Origin: an uncultured Ignavibacteriota bacterium
Lineage (GTDB): Bacteria > Bacteroidota > Ignavibacteria > UBA10030 > UBA8401
DNA length: 64,000 nucleotides
Reading direction: 5' to 3'
NCBI GenBank assembly: GCA_903884005.1
Contig: CAISDA010000006.1
Span: 1 to 64,000, forward strand
Shown: in pieces, positions 8,507-16,901 of the stretch
How the letters are laid out: every line of letters begins with the position of its first letter
Numbering within the stretch: the stretch's first letter is position 1
Program-made: the position numbers and the translations under genes
Notes under the pieces: model-generated
The model's input: the letters and a program-made list of their open reading frames with translations, nothing else
The model's database searches: none
Told to the model about the DNA's origin: nothing

Positions 8507-10313
8507 ACTCTTTTTTCCAATCTCCGTCCCCATCGAGCGGCGGCTGGTCCTTTTTATATAAGATATAATTTCCCACCACAAGTACATCCATCTCAGTGCG
8601 CATAAAACAACGGTATGCGTCCTGCGGAGATTCCACGATTGGTTCGCCGCGCACATTGAACGACGTGTTCACCAGAACGGCACAGCCTGTTGTCTTCTTG
8701 AATTCTTCGAGAAGGCGGTGAAAGAGCGGATTATCGTCCTTATGCACGGTTTGAATGCGCGCCGAATAGTCGACATGCGTGACCGCGGGAATATCGGAGC
8801 GGACGATGTTGAGCTTGTCGATGCCCCACAGACGCATTTCGCTGCCGCTCATCGGGCGCTGCCGTTCTTTTTTCACATCGGCCACGAGGAGCATATACGG
8901 ACTCTCGGTCGCGATGTCGAACCACTCGGACACGTCTTCGGCCAGCACCGCGGGGGCGAACGGCCTGAAACTTTCCCTGTATTTGATCTTGAGGTTCATG
9001 CGTTTTTGCATTTCGGCGCTGCGGGGATCGCCGAGGATGGAGCGATTGCCGAGGGCGCGCGGACCGAACTCCATTCGTCCCTGATGCCATCCGACCACAT
9101 TGCCGTCGGCAAGAAGGCCGGCCACACGGGAACAGAGCGCCGCCTCATCGTCCGCCTCGACGTACGGCAGAGCACGGGCGGCGAACATTTTTTTCAGGTC
9201 GCCGTTGGAATATGCGGGTCCGAAGTACGAGCCATGCTGCAAGTCGCGGGGCTGGCGCGGGAGCGCGGGCCGGCCGAAGGCGTGGTGATAGCCGACATAG
9301 GCGGCGCCGATGGCCCCCCCGGCATCGCCTGCAGCGGGCTGGATCCACAGTTGTTCGAAAATATTTTCGCGAAGGAGTTTTCCGTTTGCCACGCAGTTCA
9401 AGGCGACGCCGCCGGCGAGGCAAAGATTTTTTTCACCCGTGGTTTTCCGGACATGGCGCGCCATGCGGAGCATGATCTCTTCGGTCACATCCTGCACCGA
9501 ACGCGCCAGGTCCATCTCTCGCTGCGTGAGTGCGGATTCGGCGGCCCTCGCCTCGCCGCCGAACAAACGCGCGAAACGGTCGTTCGTCATCGTCAATCCG
9601 GTGGCGTAGTCGAAATATTCCATGTTCATGTGGAACGATCCGTCTTCCTTCAGATCGATAAGATTGTCATAGATCGTTTGGACATATTTCGGTTCGCCAT
9701 ACGGTGCGAGTCCCATGACCTTGTATTCGCCAGAGTTCACGCGGAATCCGGTGAAGTATGTGAATGCTGAATAGAGGAGGCCGAGCGAATGCGGAAAATG
9801 CTGTTCGGCAAGGATCGTCACCGTATTGCCATTGCCGACGCCGAAGGATGACGTCGCGTATTCTCCGACCCCGTCGACCGTGAGAAAAGCGGCCCGCTCG
9901 AACGGGGACGGGAAAAATGCGGAGGCGGCATGCGATTCGTGGTGTTCGGCATACAGGATCTTCCCCGAATACTCGAGCGACGACTCGATGGTATCGGGGA
10001 TCCATAATTTATCCTTGAGCCAGACAGGCATCGCCATGACGAAGGAACGGAAGCCGCGCGGCGCAAAGTGAAGATAGGTTTCGAGCAGCCTGTTGAACTT
10101 TGTGAACGGCTTGTCGTAGAACACCACGGCATCGAGAGCCGCCGCAGTCGTTCCGCCCTCGCGCAGACAGTATTCCACGGCATGGATCGGAAAACGGTCA
10201 TCATGCTTCTTGCGGGAAAAGCGTTCTTCCTGCGCGGCGGCGATGATGACACCGTCGCGGAGCAGCGCAGCTGCAGCATCGTGGTAGAACGCCGAAATGC
10301 CAAGTATGGTCAT
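8493..10313 (-). CDS. NodU/TobZ-family O-carbamoyltransferase
   Basis: A 606-residue, full-length enzyme that transfers a carbamoyl group from carbamoyl phosphate, through a carbamoyl-adenylate, to a hydroxyl. N-terminal Kae1-like domain: MTILGISAFYHDAAAALL, EERFSRKKHDDRFP, the metal-site HHESHAASAFF and VDGVGEYATSSFG. C-terminal YrdC-like carbamoyltransferase domain: WHQGRMEFGPRALGNRSILGDPRS, YRESFRPFAPAVL and LVNTSFNVRGEPIV. The neighbours (SGNH hydrolase 3 bases upstream, SxtJ- and DUF5989-like genes downstream, glycosyltransferase 9 at the operon head) suggest the acceptor is an envelope or exported glycan rather than a small-molecule antibiotic. That target is inference. Confidence 0.95.
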   Translation of the reverse strand: MTILGISAFYHDAAAALLRDGVIIAAAQEERFSRKKHDDRFPIHAVEYCLREGGTTAAALDAVVFYDKPFTKFNRLLETYLHFAPRGFRSFVMAMPVWLKDKLWIPDTIESSLEYSGKILYAEHHESHAASAFFPSPFERAAFLTVDGVGEYATSSFGVGNGNTVTILAEQHFPHSLGLLYSAFTYFTGFRVNSGEYKVMGLAPYGEPKYVQTIYDNLIDLKEDGSFHMNMEYFDYATGLTMTNDRFARLFGGEARAAESALTQREMDLARSVQDVTEEIMLRMARHVRKTTGEKNLCLAGGVALNCVANGKLLRENIFEQLWIQPAAGDAGGAIGAAYVGYHHAFGRPALPRQPRDLQHGSYFGPAYSNGDLKKMFAARALPYVEADDEAALCSRVAGLLADGNVVGWHQGRMEFGPRALGNRSILGDPRSAEMQKRMNLKIKYRESFRPFAPAVLAEDVSEWFDIATESPYMLLVADVKKERQRPMSGSEMRLWGIDKLNIVRSDIPAVTHVDYSARIQTVHKDDNPLFHRLLEEFKKTTGCAVLVNTSFNVRGEPIVESPQDAYRCFMRTEMDVLVVGNYILYKKDQPPLDGDGDWKKEYELD

Positions 10314-10316
10314 GAA

Positions 10317-12326
10317 TTATTTTTTCTGAGGTCGAACGTAGTTGAGAAAACCGATCGCTGCTTCGGAACGGGGATTGAATGTGAGAATGTATTGAGCCTC
10401 CGCTATCGCTTCGTCGACCCGGCCTTGCGCGTGATACGACAACACAAGGCCCATTGACGCGTCGGTTCGCTCCTGGATCGATGCGGAACGTTCTTTCGAC
10501 ATGGCGAGCCACCGAAGCGCTTCATCGTATTGGCGATTCTCATACGCCAGTCTTCCCAGCAATTGGAATGTCGTATGCGACGATTCTATTGCGATCGACC
10601 GCTGGAGCACGGCAGCTCCCTCTTTCCTATTCCCGTGATCGATCAACATCTGCGCCAGGCGCAGGTACGGTGAAACATTGAACGGTGTGAACACGATCAA
10701 CGAGCGGTAGCAGGCGGCGGCCTGAGGCATGGAATCGTGGGCCTGAAAATATTCCGCCGTCAGCACAGAACCTTTTTCCCATGTGATGGATCTCGAAACA
10801 ACATCCGAGGCGATCTTGTCCACCGGGTGGTCTGCCGAGGGAGGAGGCACCGCAACCGCCTGCTGCCGAAAAGGCCAGTTCGATGTCAGCATTGCCACGC
10901 GGCGCGCGCCGATTCGTTCGTCGAGCACCGAGATGGTCCGGTCATTCCATAAGGTTGCATCCGAGATCGAATCTGCAGTGAGCCACTCTTCATGCGGAGC
11001 GATGAGATCATGGTCGCGGAGTGTTCGCGCGTATGCTTTTGCAAGTGTAAAATAGCCGAAAAGAGTCGGATGCAGGTGTTCCAGAATGAGATTATTGCCG
11101 ATCAATCCGCGAGGACTCTCCTTCTCCAAATATTGTTCACAGTCGCAGACAAAGACGTTGGTTCCCCGCAGCGAACGGACGGCGTCATTAAAATCGGATG
11201 ACTGTCGGAACCGGAGCATATCGTGATCGCGCGCGGCGATGTATTCCGCACGGGCGGCTTCATCATCCCCCTTCGCGTCGAGACAGCGGCCAAGATAGTA
11301 ATGAGCATCGGCCCGGAGGCTGTCGGCGCGCAAGGCTTCCCGAAAATGATCGATCGCATGGAGCGCGTCGTTCGTACCAAGCGCGTAGGTTCCGGCGGCA
11401 AATTCATGTTCAAACAGTGTTCGCTTTTGTGGAGCAACGTCGGTGGAAAATTCAGCAACAAAGGGCGGACGGTCTTTCAGATTCGAGACCTGAGAGGAAA
11501 ACACGATGGGGACTTTGTGGTCCTGGCAGATTCGTATGGCATCCTGCATATTTTGTTTGTACCACTCCAATGCGGAAGCATAGAGGCCGTCTCCATAGGG
11601 AATGAGTTTCCCTTTCGCAAGCCGCTCCATTGCAGTTCCAGCGATATCCTCCGGCGCGGCTGGAGCGAACACGTTTTTGACGAGATCGATGGCATCGTTC
11701 AGCAACAGGAATGTCTTCACATGCGTCAGGCGCATATAGGCGAGTCCCAGCCATCGGGCCTGGCCGGCCGATTCGCGGGACGCGATACCGAGCGCACCAT
11801 AAAATTCGTTGTGCCCGTCGTTCACGATGATCAGATCGGGCTGATAGGCCATAATGTCGCGCGTCATATCGAGCACCGTGAAGCTGTTCGTTGCGGTGAT
11901 CCCGAAATTGATCACCTCGATGGATTTTCGCGGAAATATTTTCTGAAGGCGCTCGCCCAAGAAACGCGAGAAGGAACCGAGCACGCCAAACGGGTAGCCG
12001 GCCGTTGTGGAGCCTCCCAGACAGAAGATCCGGTACGTACCGGCGGGTTTGGGCAGCACGAAAAACTCCGGAGACTGATTTTCAGAAAAAGCGCTGCCTC
12101 CGAAGAACCTGCTGCTGAAGTAGCGTGCCTTCACGGCGCTGTTCAGAGCGTAATAATCGACACCGCGGACTGTCGTCTTTGTGCACAAGGAGAGATCCGG
12201 GCCGTAGCTCGCCGCCTGAAGCACGCCTTCGAGCAGCAGCAGTGCAAGGAATGGAAGCATCACCGTCACGGCGATGAAGACCAGTCTCGTTTTTTGCGGC
12301 AATATTTTTTTGGAGTGAGGAGGCAT
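10317..12326 (-). CDS. Membrane-anchored SGNH hydrolase with C-terminal TPRs (second copy)
   Basis: A 669-residue protein; I chose ATG 12326 (MPPHSKKILPQKTRL), which is followed directly by the membrane anchor LVFIAVTVMLPFLALLLLEGVL. SGNH blocks: CLGGSTTAGYPFG (catalytic Ser), NFGITATNS, VNDGHNEFYGALG (Asn) and EHLHPTLFGYF (His). TPR units follow the catalytic domain (ALHAIDHFREALRADSLRADAHYYLGRCLDAKGDDEAA; AACYRSLIVFTPFNVSPYLRLAQMLIDHGNRKEGAAVL). It is co-linear with the protein at 5721-7673. It lies 3 bases before the carbamoyltransferase and probably acts on the same periplasmic glycan. Confidence 0.85.
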   Translation of the reverse strand: MPPHSKKILPQKTRLVFIAVTVMLPFLALLLLEGVLQAASYGPDLSLCTKTTVRGVDYYALNSAVKARYFSSRFFGGSAFSENQSPEFFVLPKPAGTYRIFCLGGSTTAGYPFGVLGSFSRFLGERLQKIFPRKSIEVINFGITATNSFTVLDMTRDIMAYQPDLIIVNDGHNEFYGALGIASRESAGQARWLGLAYMRLTHVKTFLLLNDAIDLVKNVFAPAAPEDIAGTAMERLAKGKLIPYGDGLYASALEWYKQNMQDAIRICQDHKVPIVFSSQVSNLKDRPPFVAEFSTDVAPQKRTLFEHEFAAGTYALGTNDALHAIDHFREALRADSLRADAHYYLGRCLDAKGDDEAARAEYIAARDHDMLRFRQSSDFNDAVRSLRGTNVFVCDCEQYLEKESPRGLIGNNLILEHLHPTLFGYFTLAKAYARTLRDHDLIAPHEEWLTADSISDATLWNDRTISVLDERIGARRVAMLTSNWPFRQQAVAVPPPSADHPVDKIASDVVSRSITWEKGSVLTAEYFQAHDSMPQAAACYRSLIVFTPFNVSPYLRLAQMLIDHGNRKEGAAVLQRSIAIESSHTTFQLLGRLAYENRQYDEALRWLAMSKERSASIQERTDASMGLVLSYHAQGRVDEAIAEAQYILTFNPRSEAAIGFLNYVRPQKK

Positions 12327-12368
12327 AAAATAAAACGTGAAATTTTTGTATCGTCTTGATCGAGAACG

Positions 12369-12392
12369 AAGCGAGACAACATCTCGCCCTAC
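12369..12392. repeat. REP-like hairpin overlapping the glycosyltransferase stop
   Basis: GCGAGA-CAAC-ATCTCGC followed by CCTACAG. On the minus strand GTAG precedes the hairpin, and its TAG is the stop codon of the glycosyltransferase 9 gene. Confidence 0.8.
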
Positions 12393-13441
12393 AGCAATAA
12401 TTCGGTCACGCTCGTTTCGACAGCGTCGACGGTGATGTCGTTCATGCATCGGAAATGTCCCTGAGGGCATTCCGCGCGTCCGATATGCGTGCACGGACGG
12501 CAGTCGAGCCCGGTCCGTTCGATGACCGCAGCCTGTGTGCCGTATGGCGCGAAGCCGAACTCGCGGACGGTGGAACCGAAGAGCGCAGCAATTTTTTTCT
12601 TGCGCGCGGCGGCCACATGCATCAGTCCGCTGTCGTTGGTGACGACAACATCACAAGAATCGAACGCCGCTGCGGTTTCGAGAAGCGAGAACGTTCCTGA
12701 AAAATCGGCGACAGAATCAGGCCCTGCCGCGCGTGCGATCGAATCGGCCACGGCCGCACAGTCGTCTTTCTCGGCGGGGCCGCCGAAGAGGAGAATACGG
12801 GCGTTGCGAGCGAGCGCCAGCCGCGCGCCGAGTTCGGCAAATTTTTCCCTCTGCCAGCGCTTCGTAAAATGTTTCGCACCCGGACAGATACCGATCACGA
12901 ATTCCGAACGATTCAAACGCAATGCGGCCATCTTCCCCGTCACCATAGACTGAACAGCATCCGGGATGAACAGTTCCAGGCCCTTGTGATCGTCCGCGAG
13001 GCCAAAATCGGATACCGTTTCAAAATAGCGCTGGGGTACGGACACGATGCCCGGATAGCTGTTCTTTTTCAAATGGATAAGCTTCCACCGTTCCCATTGG
13101 CGCTTATTTATGACGGCTGCATCTTTAGCCCCGCAGCTGGCCCGAAGATACCGCGTGCGGAGGCTGTCGTGGAGGTCTATAGCCAAGTCGTAGTGCTCGG
13201 CGCGAAGCGCTGTGTTGAGCCGCTGCAGTCCACGCCATCCGCTTGAAGGATCATATTCATGCACCACAGAGAGATGATGATTCGATCGGACAAGCTCCGC
13301 AAATTCTTTCCGTACAACAAAATCGAGCCGGGCATTCGGACCGATGGCAGTGCGAACGACGCGCAACAGCGGCGAAGCAAGCACAATATCGCCTATGGAA
13401 CTTAATCGAAAAACTACTGTTGTTAATGGTAATTGTTTCAT
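12389..13441 (-). CDS. Glycosyltransferase family 9 (ADP-heptose:LPS heptosyltransferase type)
   Basis: A 350-residue GT-B fold enzyme. The N-terminal RLSSIGDIVLASPLLRVVR is the family signature, followed by 'YDLAIDLHDSLRTRYL'. The C-terminal half has 'IGICPGAKHFTKRWQREKFAELGARL' (ADP-sugar binding), 'LLFGGPAEKDDC', and 'VVTNDSGLMHVAAARKKKIAALFGSTVREFGFAPYG'. It probably adds heptose to lipid A-core or a related glycan at the cytoplasmic face. ATG 13441 (MKQLPLTTVVFRLSS) fits the family N-terminus better than the in-frame start eight codons upstream. The gene heads the minus-strand envelope-glycan operon. It ends in a REP-like element, 62 bases before the SGNH gene. Confidence 0.9.
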   Translation of the reverse strand: MKQLPLTTVVFRLSSIGDIVLASPLLRVVRTAIGPNARLDFVVRKEFAELVRSNHHLSVVHEYDPSSGWRGLQRLNTALRAEHYDLAIDLHDSLRTRYLRASCGAKDAAVINKRQWERWKLIHLKKNSYPGIVSVPQRYFETVSDFGLADDHKGLELFIPDAVQSMVTGKMAALRLNRSEFVIGICPGAKHFTKRWQREKFAELGARLALARNARILLFGGPAEKDDCAAVADSIARAAGPDSVADFSGTFSLLETAAAFDSCDVVVTNDSGLMHVAAARKKKIAALFGSTVREFGFAPYGTQAAVIERTGLDCRPCTHIGRAECPQGHFRCMNDITVDAVETSVTELLL

Positions 13442-13477
13442 CGATGGCTGCTGCAGTGTCCCCAAAAAAAAGAATAG

Positions 13478-13520
13478 ATTCTTCGCTTGCGCTCAGAATG
13501 ACAGAGTACGTATGTTATAT
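13478..13520. repeat. Possible interspersed repeat of a second type
   Basis: The stretch AGATTCTTCGCTTGCGCTCAG and then AATGACA translates on the minus strand as CHSERKRRI. This type of phrase recurs between genes in many bacterial assemblies. Only one copy is present here, so the assignment rests on resemblance to a known interspersed-repeat type. Confidence 0.35.
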
Positions 13521-13688
13521 GCATGAAAATTCTTGACTCTGTCAAGATGGCAACCTCAGGAAGACAAAGATTGTATGGCAGTGATGATGGCTGCTGCTGA
13601 ACGGTCACTGTATCGTTAAAGATAGCACAAAGGTTTTCGACATCCAAGAATATTTCAGACGAAAGACATTAATTTGGGATTCTCACTC

Positions 13689-15191
13689 ATGACACGACAG
13701 ACAACGCTGGGCGAATTGAAGGATTCGGGCTATCAGGTTCAATCCGTGAAAGACGAACTGCGCAGCAACCTCATTATGAAAATGCATCGGGGCGAACATC
13801 TTTTCCCCGGCATCATCGGGTATGATGAAACGGTCATCCCCTCGATCACGAATGCGATACTTGCGAAACACGACATCATTTTACTGGGACTGCGGGGACA
13901 GGCCAAGACCAGGCTGGTGCGCGCTCTTCCCTCCCTGCTCGACGAGGAGATCCCCATTGTGAAAGGCAGCGAGGTGAATGACAACCCTTTTGCACCGGTG
14001 AGCCGGTACGGAGTAGACCTGGTTGAGCAGTACGGGGAGAATACGCCCATCGAATGGATAGGGCGGTCGTCGCGCTTCAGCGAAAAGCTGGCGACGCCCG
14101 ACGTCACCATCGCCGACATTATCGGGGATATCGATCCGATCAAGGCGGCGACGCAGCGGCTGCATTTTTCACACGAGGGCGCGATACATTTCGGGTTGAT
14201 CCCCAGATCGAACCGGGGCATTTTTGCCATCAACGAACTCCCGGACCTGCAGCCCAGGATTCAAGTCGGTCTCCTCAACATCCTGGAAGAAAAGGACATT
14301 CAGATACGGGGCTTCAACGTACGCATTCCTCTGGATGTCATGCTGGTCTTCACGGCGAATCCCGAGGATTACACGAACAGGGGGAACATCATCACGCCCT
14401 TAAAAGACCGGATCGATTCGCAGATCCTGACGCATTATCCGCGAACGGTGAAGGATGCCATCACGATCACCGAACAGGAAGCGTGGACGGAACGTCATGG
14501 CATGCAGGTGGTCATCCCCCATTATTTCAAAGAGATCGTCGAACATATCGCCATCGAGGCCCGCAAAAGCGAATACGTGGATCAGAAGTCGGGAGTGAGC
14601 GCGCGCATGACGATCGCGGCGATGGAGAACCTGATCAGCAATGCAGAGAGACGCGCGCTGACGCTCGGCGAGACGACGATCGTGCCGCGCATCTGCGACC
14701 TGCCGTACGTGCTGCCGGGCCTGACGGGAAAAATCGAGTTGGTCTTTGAAGGCGAACAGGAAGGCGCGACGAAGGTCGGGCGCGCGCTGATCGGAAAAGC
14801 GGTACGGGAAGTGTTCAAGCATTATTTCCCCGATCCGCTTCAGAAGCGGCCGCGCCAGCAGCAGACTGCACGTATTGAGTCGGAGTATGGAAAAATCATC
14901 TCGTGGTTCGAGGCGGGCAATACGCTAGAAGTCTCGGACGCGATACCACTCTACTCCTATATGAACGAATTGGACCGCGTGAAAGGGCTGCGGGAACTGA
15001 CGAAGCGGTATCTGAAGCTCGATGACGCGTCGAAGGAGGAACTGGCCTCTGCGATGGAATTTGTGCTGGACGGGCTTCATCAAAGCTCCAAGATCGCAAA
15101 GGATGAAGCCGCTCCGTCGACGGTCTACAAGGACATGGTCAGCAGTATTTTCACTGGGCGGGGGACGTCGCCGGTGGAAGAATTCGAATAA
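13689..15191 (+). CDS. MoxR/magnesium-chelatase-type AAA+ ATPase
   Basis: A 500-residue AAA+ ATPase. Walker A is GLRGQAKTR (~67-75). Walker B with sensor context is GIFAINELPDLQPRIQVGLLNILEEKDIQIRG, characteristic of the ChlI/MoxR/RavA clade, where the beta-hairpin follows Walker B. The sensor-1 region is VMLVFTANPEDYTNRGNIITPLKDRID. The C-terminal ~170 residues are helical (lid and partner-binding). ATG 13689 was preferred over TTG five codons upstream. A VWA-domain gene starts 24 bases downstream, the usual ATPase/MIDAS pairing used to remodel or activate a third protein. That client is unknown here. Confidence 0.85.
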   Translation: MTRQTTLGELKDSGYQVQSVKDELRSNLIMKMHRGEHLFPGIIGYDETVIPSITNAILAKHDIILLGLRGQAKTRLVRALPSLLDEEIPIVKGSEVNDNPFAPVSRYGVDLVEQYGENTPIEWIGRSSRFSEKLATPDVTIADIIGDIDPIKAATQRLHFSHEGAIHFGLIPRSNRGIFAINELPDLQPRIQVGLLNILEEKDIQIRGFNVRIPLDVMLVFTANPEDYTNRGNIITPLKDRIDSQILTHYPRTVKDAITITEQEAWTERHGMQVVIPHYFKEIVEHIAIEARKSEYVDQKSGVSARMTIAAMENLISNAERRALTLGETTIVPRICDLPYVLPGLTGKIELVFEGEQEGATKVGRALIGKAVREVFKHYFPDPLQKRPRQQQTARIESEYGKIISWFEAGNTLEVSDAIPLYSYMNELDRVKGLRELTKRYLKLDDASKEELASAMEFVLDGLHQSSKIAKDEAAPSTVYKDMVSSIFTGRGTSPVEEFE

Positions 15192-15214
15192 CTCACCAAT
15201 GAAGAGTGTGCTCT

Positions 15215-16312
15215 ATGCGTTTTGTCTATTCGCAATGGCTGCCGACGTCGCAGACCGATGAACAGCGTCTGAAAGAGATCATGGCGCTCTTCAGCCACCT
15301 CCTGATACAGACGAGCGGCGACGTGCAGGAAGCGCTGGACTGGCTGCGTGAGCTGGCGCAACAATACGGCATCTTCGACGAAACTTTGTCGTTGGAAGAC
15401 CTCGTTGACAAGCTGCGGGAAATGGGAATCATTCAGGATGTGGACGGCGAACCTGCGCTCACGAACAAGGGAATTCAGAAGATCAGGCAGGATGCGCTCA
15501 ATGAAATATTCACATCGCTGAAAAAGAGTCCCTTCGGTTCGCACGAAACGTCGCATACCGGCAGCGGCGTGGACCGTTTGAGCGAGACAAAAAAATGGTC
15601 GTTCGGTGAAATGCCGACGAATATCGACCTCACGTCAACGATGCTCAATTCGTACCGCCGCACCGGGATCGAAAATTTTTCGCTCAAGGAGGAGGACCTG
15701 GAAGTGTACGAGACGGAAAACCTGTCGTCGTGCGCGACAGTGCTGATGATCGACGTGAGCCACAGCATGATCCTATACGGCGAAGACCGCATCACCCCCG
15801 CGAAGCAGGTCGGACTTGCGCTGTCGGAACTGATCATGAGCAGATTCCCGAAGGACTACCTGGCGCTCATCACATTCGGCGACGACGCGAAATTGGTGAG
15901 CCTCAACGAGCTTCCCTTCCTTTCCGTCGGCCCCTTTCACACGAACACGCGGGCGGGGCTGCAACTGGCACGGCAGCTGCTGCGCAAATGCGGAAAGGCG
16001 AACAAGCAAATCTTCATGATCACCGACGGAAAACCGTCCGCCATTTTTCAGGAAAACGGCCAGCTCTACAAAAATTCATTCGGGCTCGATCCGAAGATCG
16101 TCAACAAGACATTGGATGAAGCGGTCGCCTGCAGGCGCGACAAGATCACGATCAGCACATTCATGATAGCCCGCGACGCCTATCTCATCGATTTCATCGA
16201 GGAGCTCACGAAAGCGAACAAAGGACGGGCGTATTATTCCTCCCTCACCAATCTGGGGCAGTTCGTTTTTGTCGACTACATACGAAACCGGCGCAAATCG
16301 TTTTCGGCATAG
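15215..16312 (+). CDS. VWA (MIDAS) domain partner of the AAA+ ATPase
   Basis: A 365-residue protein. The N-terminal ~170 residues are helical and charged (QRLKEIMALFSHLLIQTSGDVQEALDWLRELAQQ). A von Willebrand A domain follows with the metal-site motif MIDVSHSM (DxSxS, ~180), a threonine in 'TNTRAGLQLARQLLRKCG', and 'MITDGKPSAIF' (third MIDAS loop). ATG 15215 with GAAGAG upstream is preferred to GTG three codons earlier. Together with the preceding ATPase it forms a RavA-ViaA/ChlI-ChlD-like pair. There is no chelatase H subunit here, so pigment synthesis is not indicated. Confidence 0.85.
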   Translation: MRFVYSQWLPTSQTDEQRLKEIMALFSHLLIQTSGDVQEALDWLRELAQQYGIFDETLSLEDLVDKLREMGIIQDVDGEPALTNKGIQKIRQDALNEIFTSLKKSPFGSHETSHTGSGVDRLSETKKWSFGEMPTNIDLTSTMLNSYRRTGIENFSLKEEDLEVYETENLSSCATVLMIDVSHSMILYGEDRITPAKQVGLALSELIMSRFPKDYLALITFGDDAKLVSLNELPFLSVGPFHTNTRAGLQLARQLLRKCGKANKQIFMITDGKPSAIFQENGQLYKNSFGLDPKIVNKTLDEAVACRRDKITISTFMIARDAYLIDFIEELTKANKGRAYYSSLTNLGQFVFVDYIRNRRKSFSA

Positions 16313-16400
16313 GCTCAGCGGCAACGCTGCATTTTCCCAGTTTCCAGTTTCATTATTATCGACAGCACGCTTCATACCACCACAGACAGGAAGTATCTGA

Positions 16401-16787
16401 ATGAACTATACAGCAGTGATAGCAGGCATCGCCATTATTTTTTTCACACTCACGGCGTCCAAGACAAAAGATGCGCCAAAGACAGCAGCGTCGATCTCGT
16501 TTTCGAAAGACGTGATGCCTGTGCTGACGAAAAAATGTCTGGATTGCCATACGACAGAGGACGAAAGTTCAAATCATTTTAACGTGGATACGTATGAAGC
16601 GCTTATAAAAGATTCCAAGCATGGCCCGTCCATTTTGCCGGGCAAGGGGGAGAAAAGCATGATCATTACAAAGATGAGAGGAACCGCAGACTTCGGATCG
16701 CGAATGCCGAAGCGGGGCTCGCTGGTTCCAGACAGCGTCATCACGATCATTTCGAAGTGGATCGATCAGGGAGCGAAAAAAAATTAA
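16401..16787 (+). CDS. Small exported cytochrome c-like haem protein
   Basis: A 128-residue protein with an N-terminal hydrophobic export signal (YTAVIAGIAIIFFTLTAS) and a single CxxCH haem site in VLTKKCLDCHTTEDE. Typical features of the planctomycete-type cytochrome C family are visible: 'SFSKDVMPVLTKKCLDCH', 'SNHFNVDTYEALI', 'IITKMRG', 'GSRMPKRGSLVPDSVITIISKWIDQGAK', where the methionine of RMP is the probable sixth haem ligand. It would act as a periplasmic electron carrier or a domain partner of an absent oxidase. A tandem REP array follows its stop. Confidence 0.85.
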   Translation: MNYTAVIAGIAIIFFTLTASKTKDAPKTAASISFSKDVMPVLTKKCLDCHTTEDESSNHFNVDTYEALIKDSKHGPSILPGKGEKSMIITKMRGTADFGSRMPKRGSLVPDSVITIISKWIDQGAKKN

Positions 16788-16792
16788 GACGG

Positions 16793-16900
16793 ATGGGCGA
16801 GATAACAGCTCGCCTACAAAAGAAACGGTGAAGCAGGGGCGAGCTAACAGCTCGCCCTACAAAAAAAAACGGTGAAGCTGGGGCGAGATAACCGTCCGGC
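16793..16900. repeat. Array of three REP-like hairpins with ~43-bp period
   Basis: Hairpin cores at 16795, 16837 and 16881, separated by CTACAAAA-A/G-run-CGGTGAAGC. The first two have arms GGCGAGAT or GGGCGAGCT paired with AGCTCGCC; the third is broken on its right side (CCGTCCGG). Confidence 0.8.
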
Positions 16901-16901
16901 C

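Noticed and set aside
8718-9770. Long plus-strand open frame opposite the carbamoyltransferase
   Set aside because: It is a shadow of a clearly conserved gene; composition is Arg/His/Gly-rich and no domain is recognisable.
11223-12359. 378-codon plus-strand open frame opposite the second SGNH gene
   Set aside because: Shadow frame; the SGNH blocks and TPRs lie on the minus strand.
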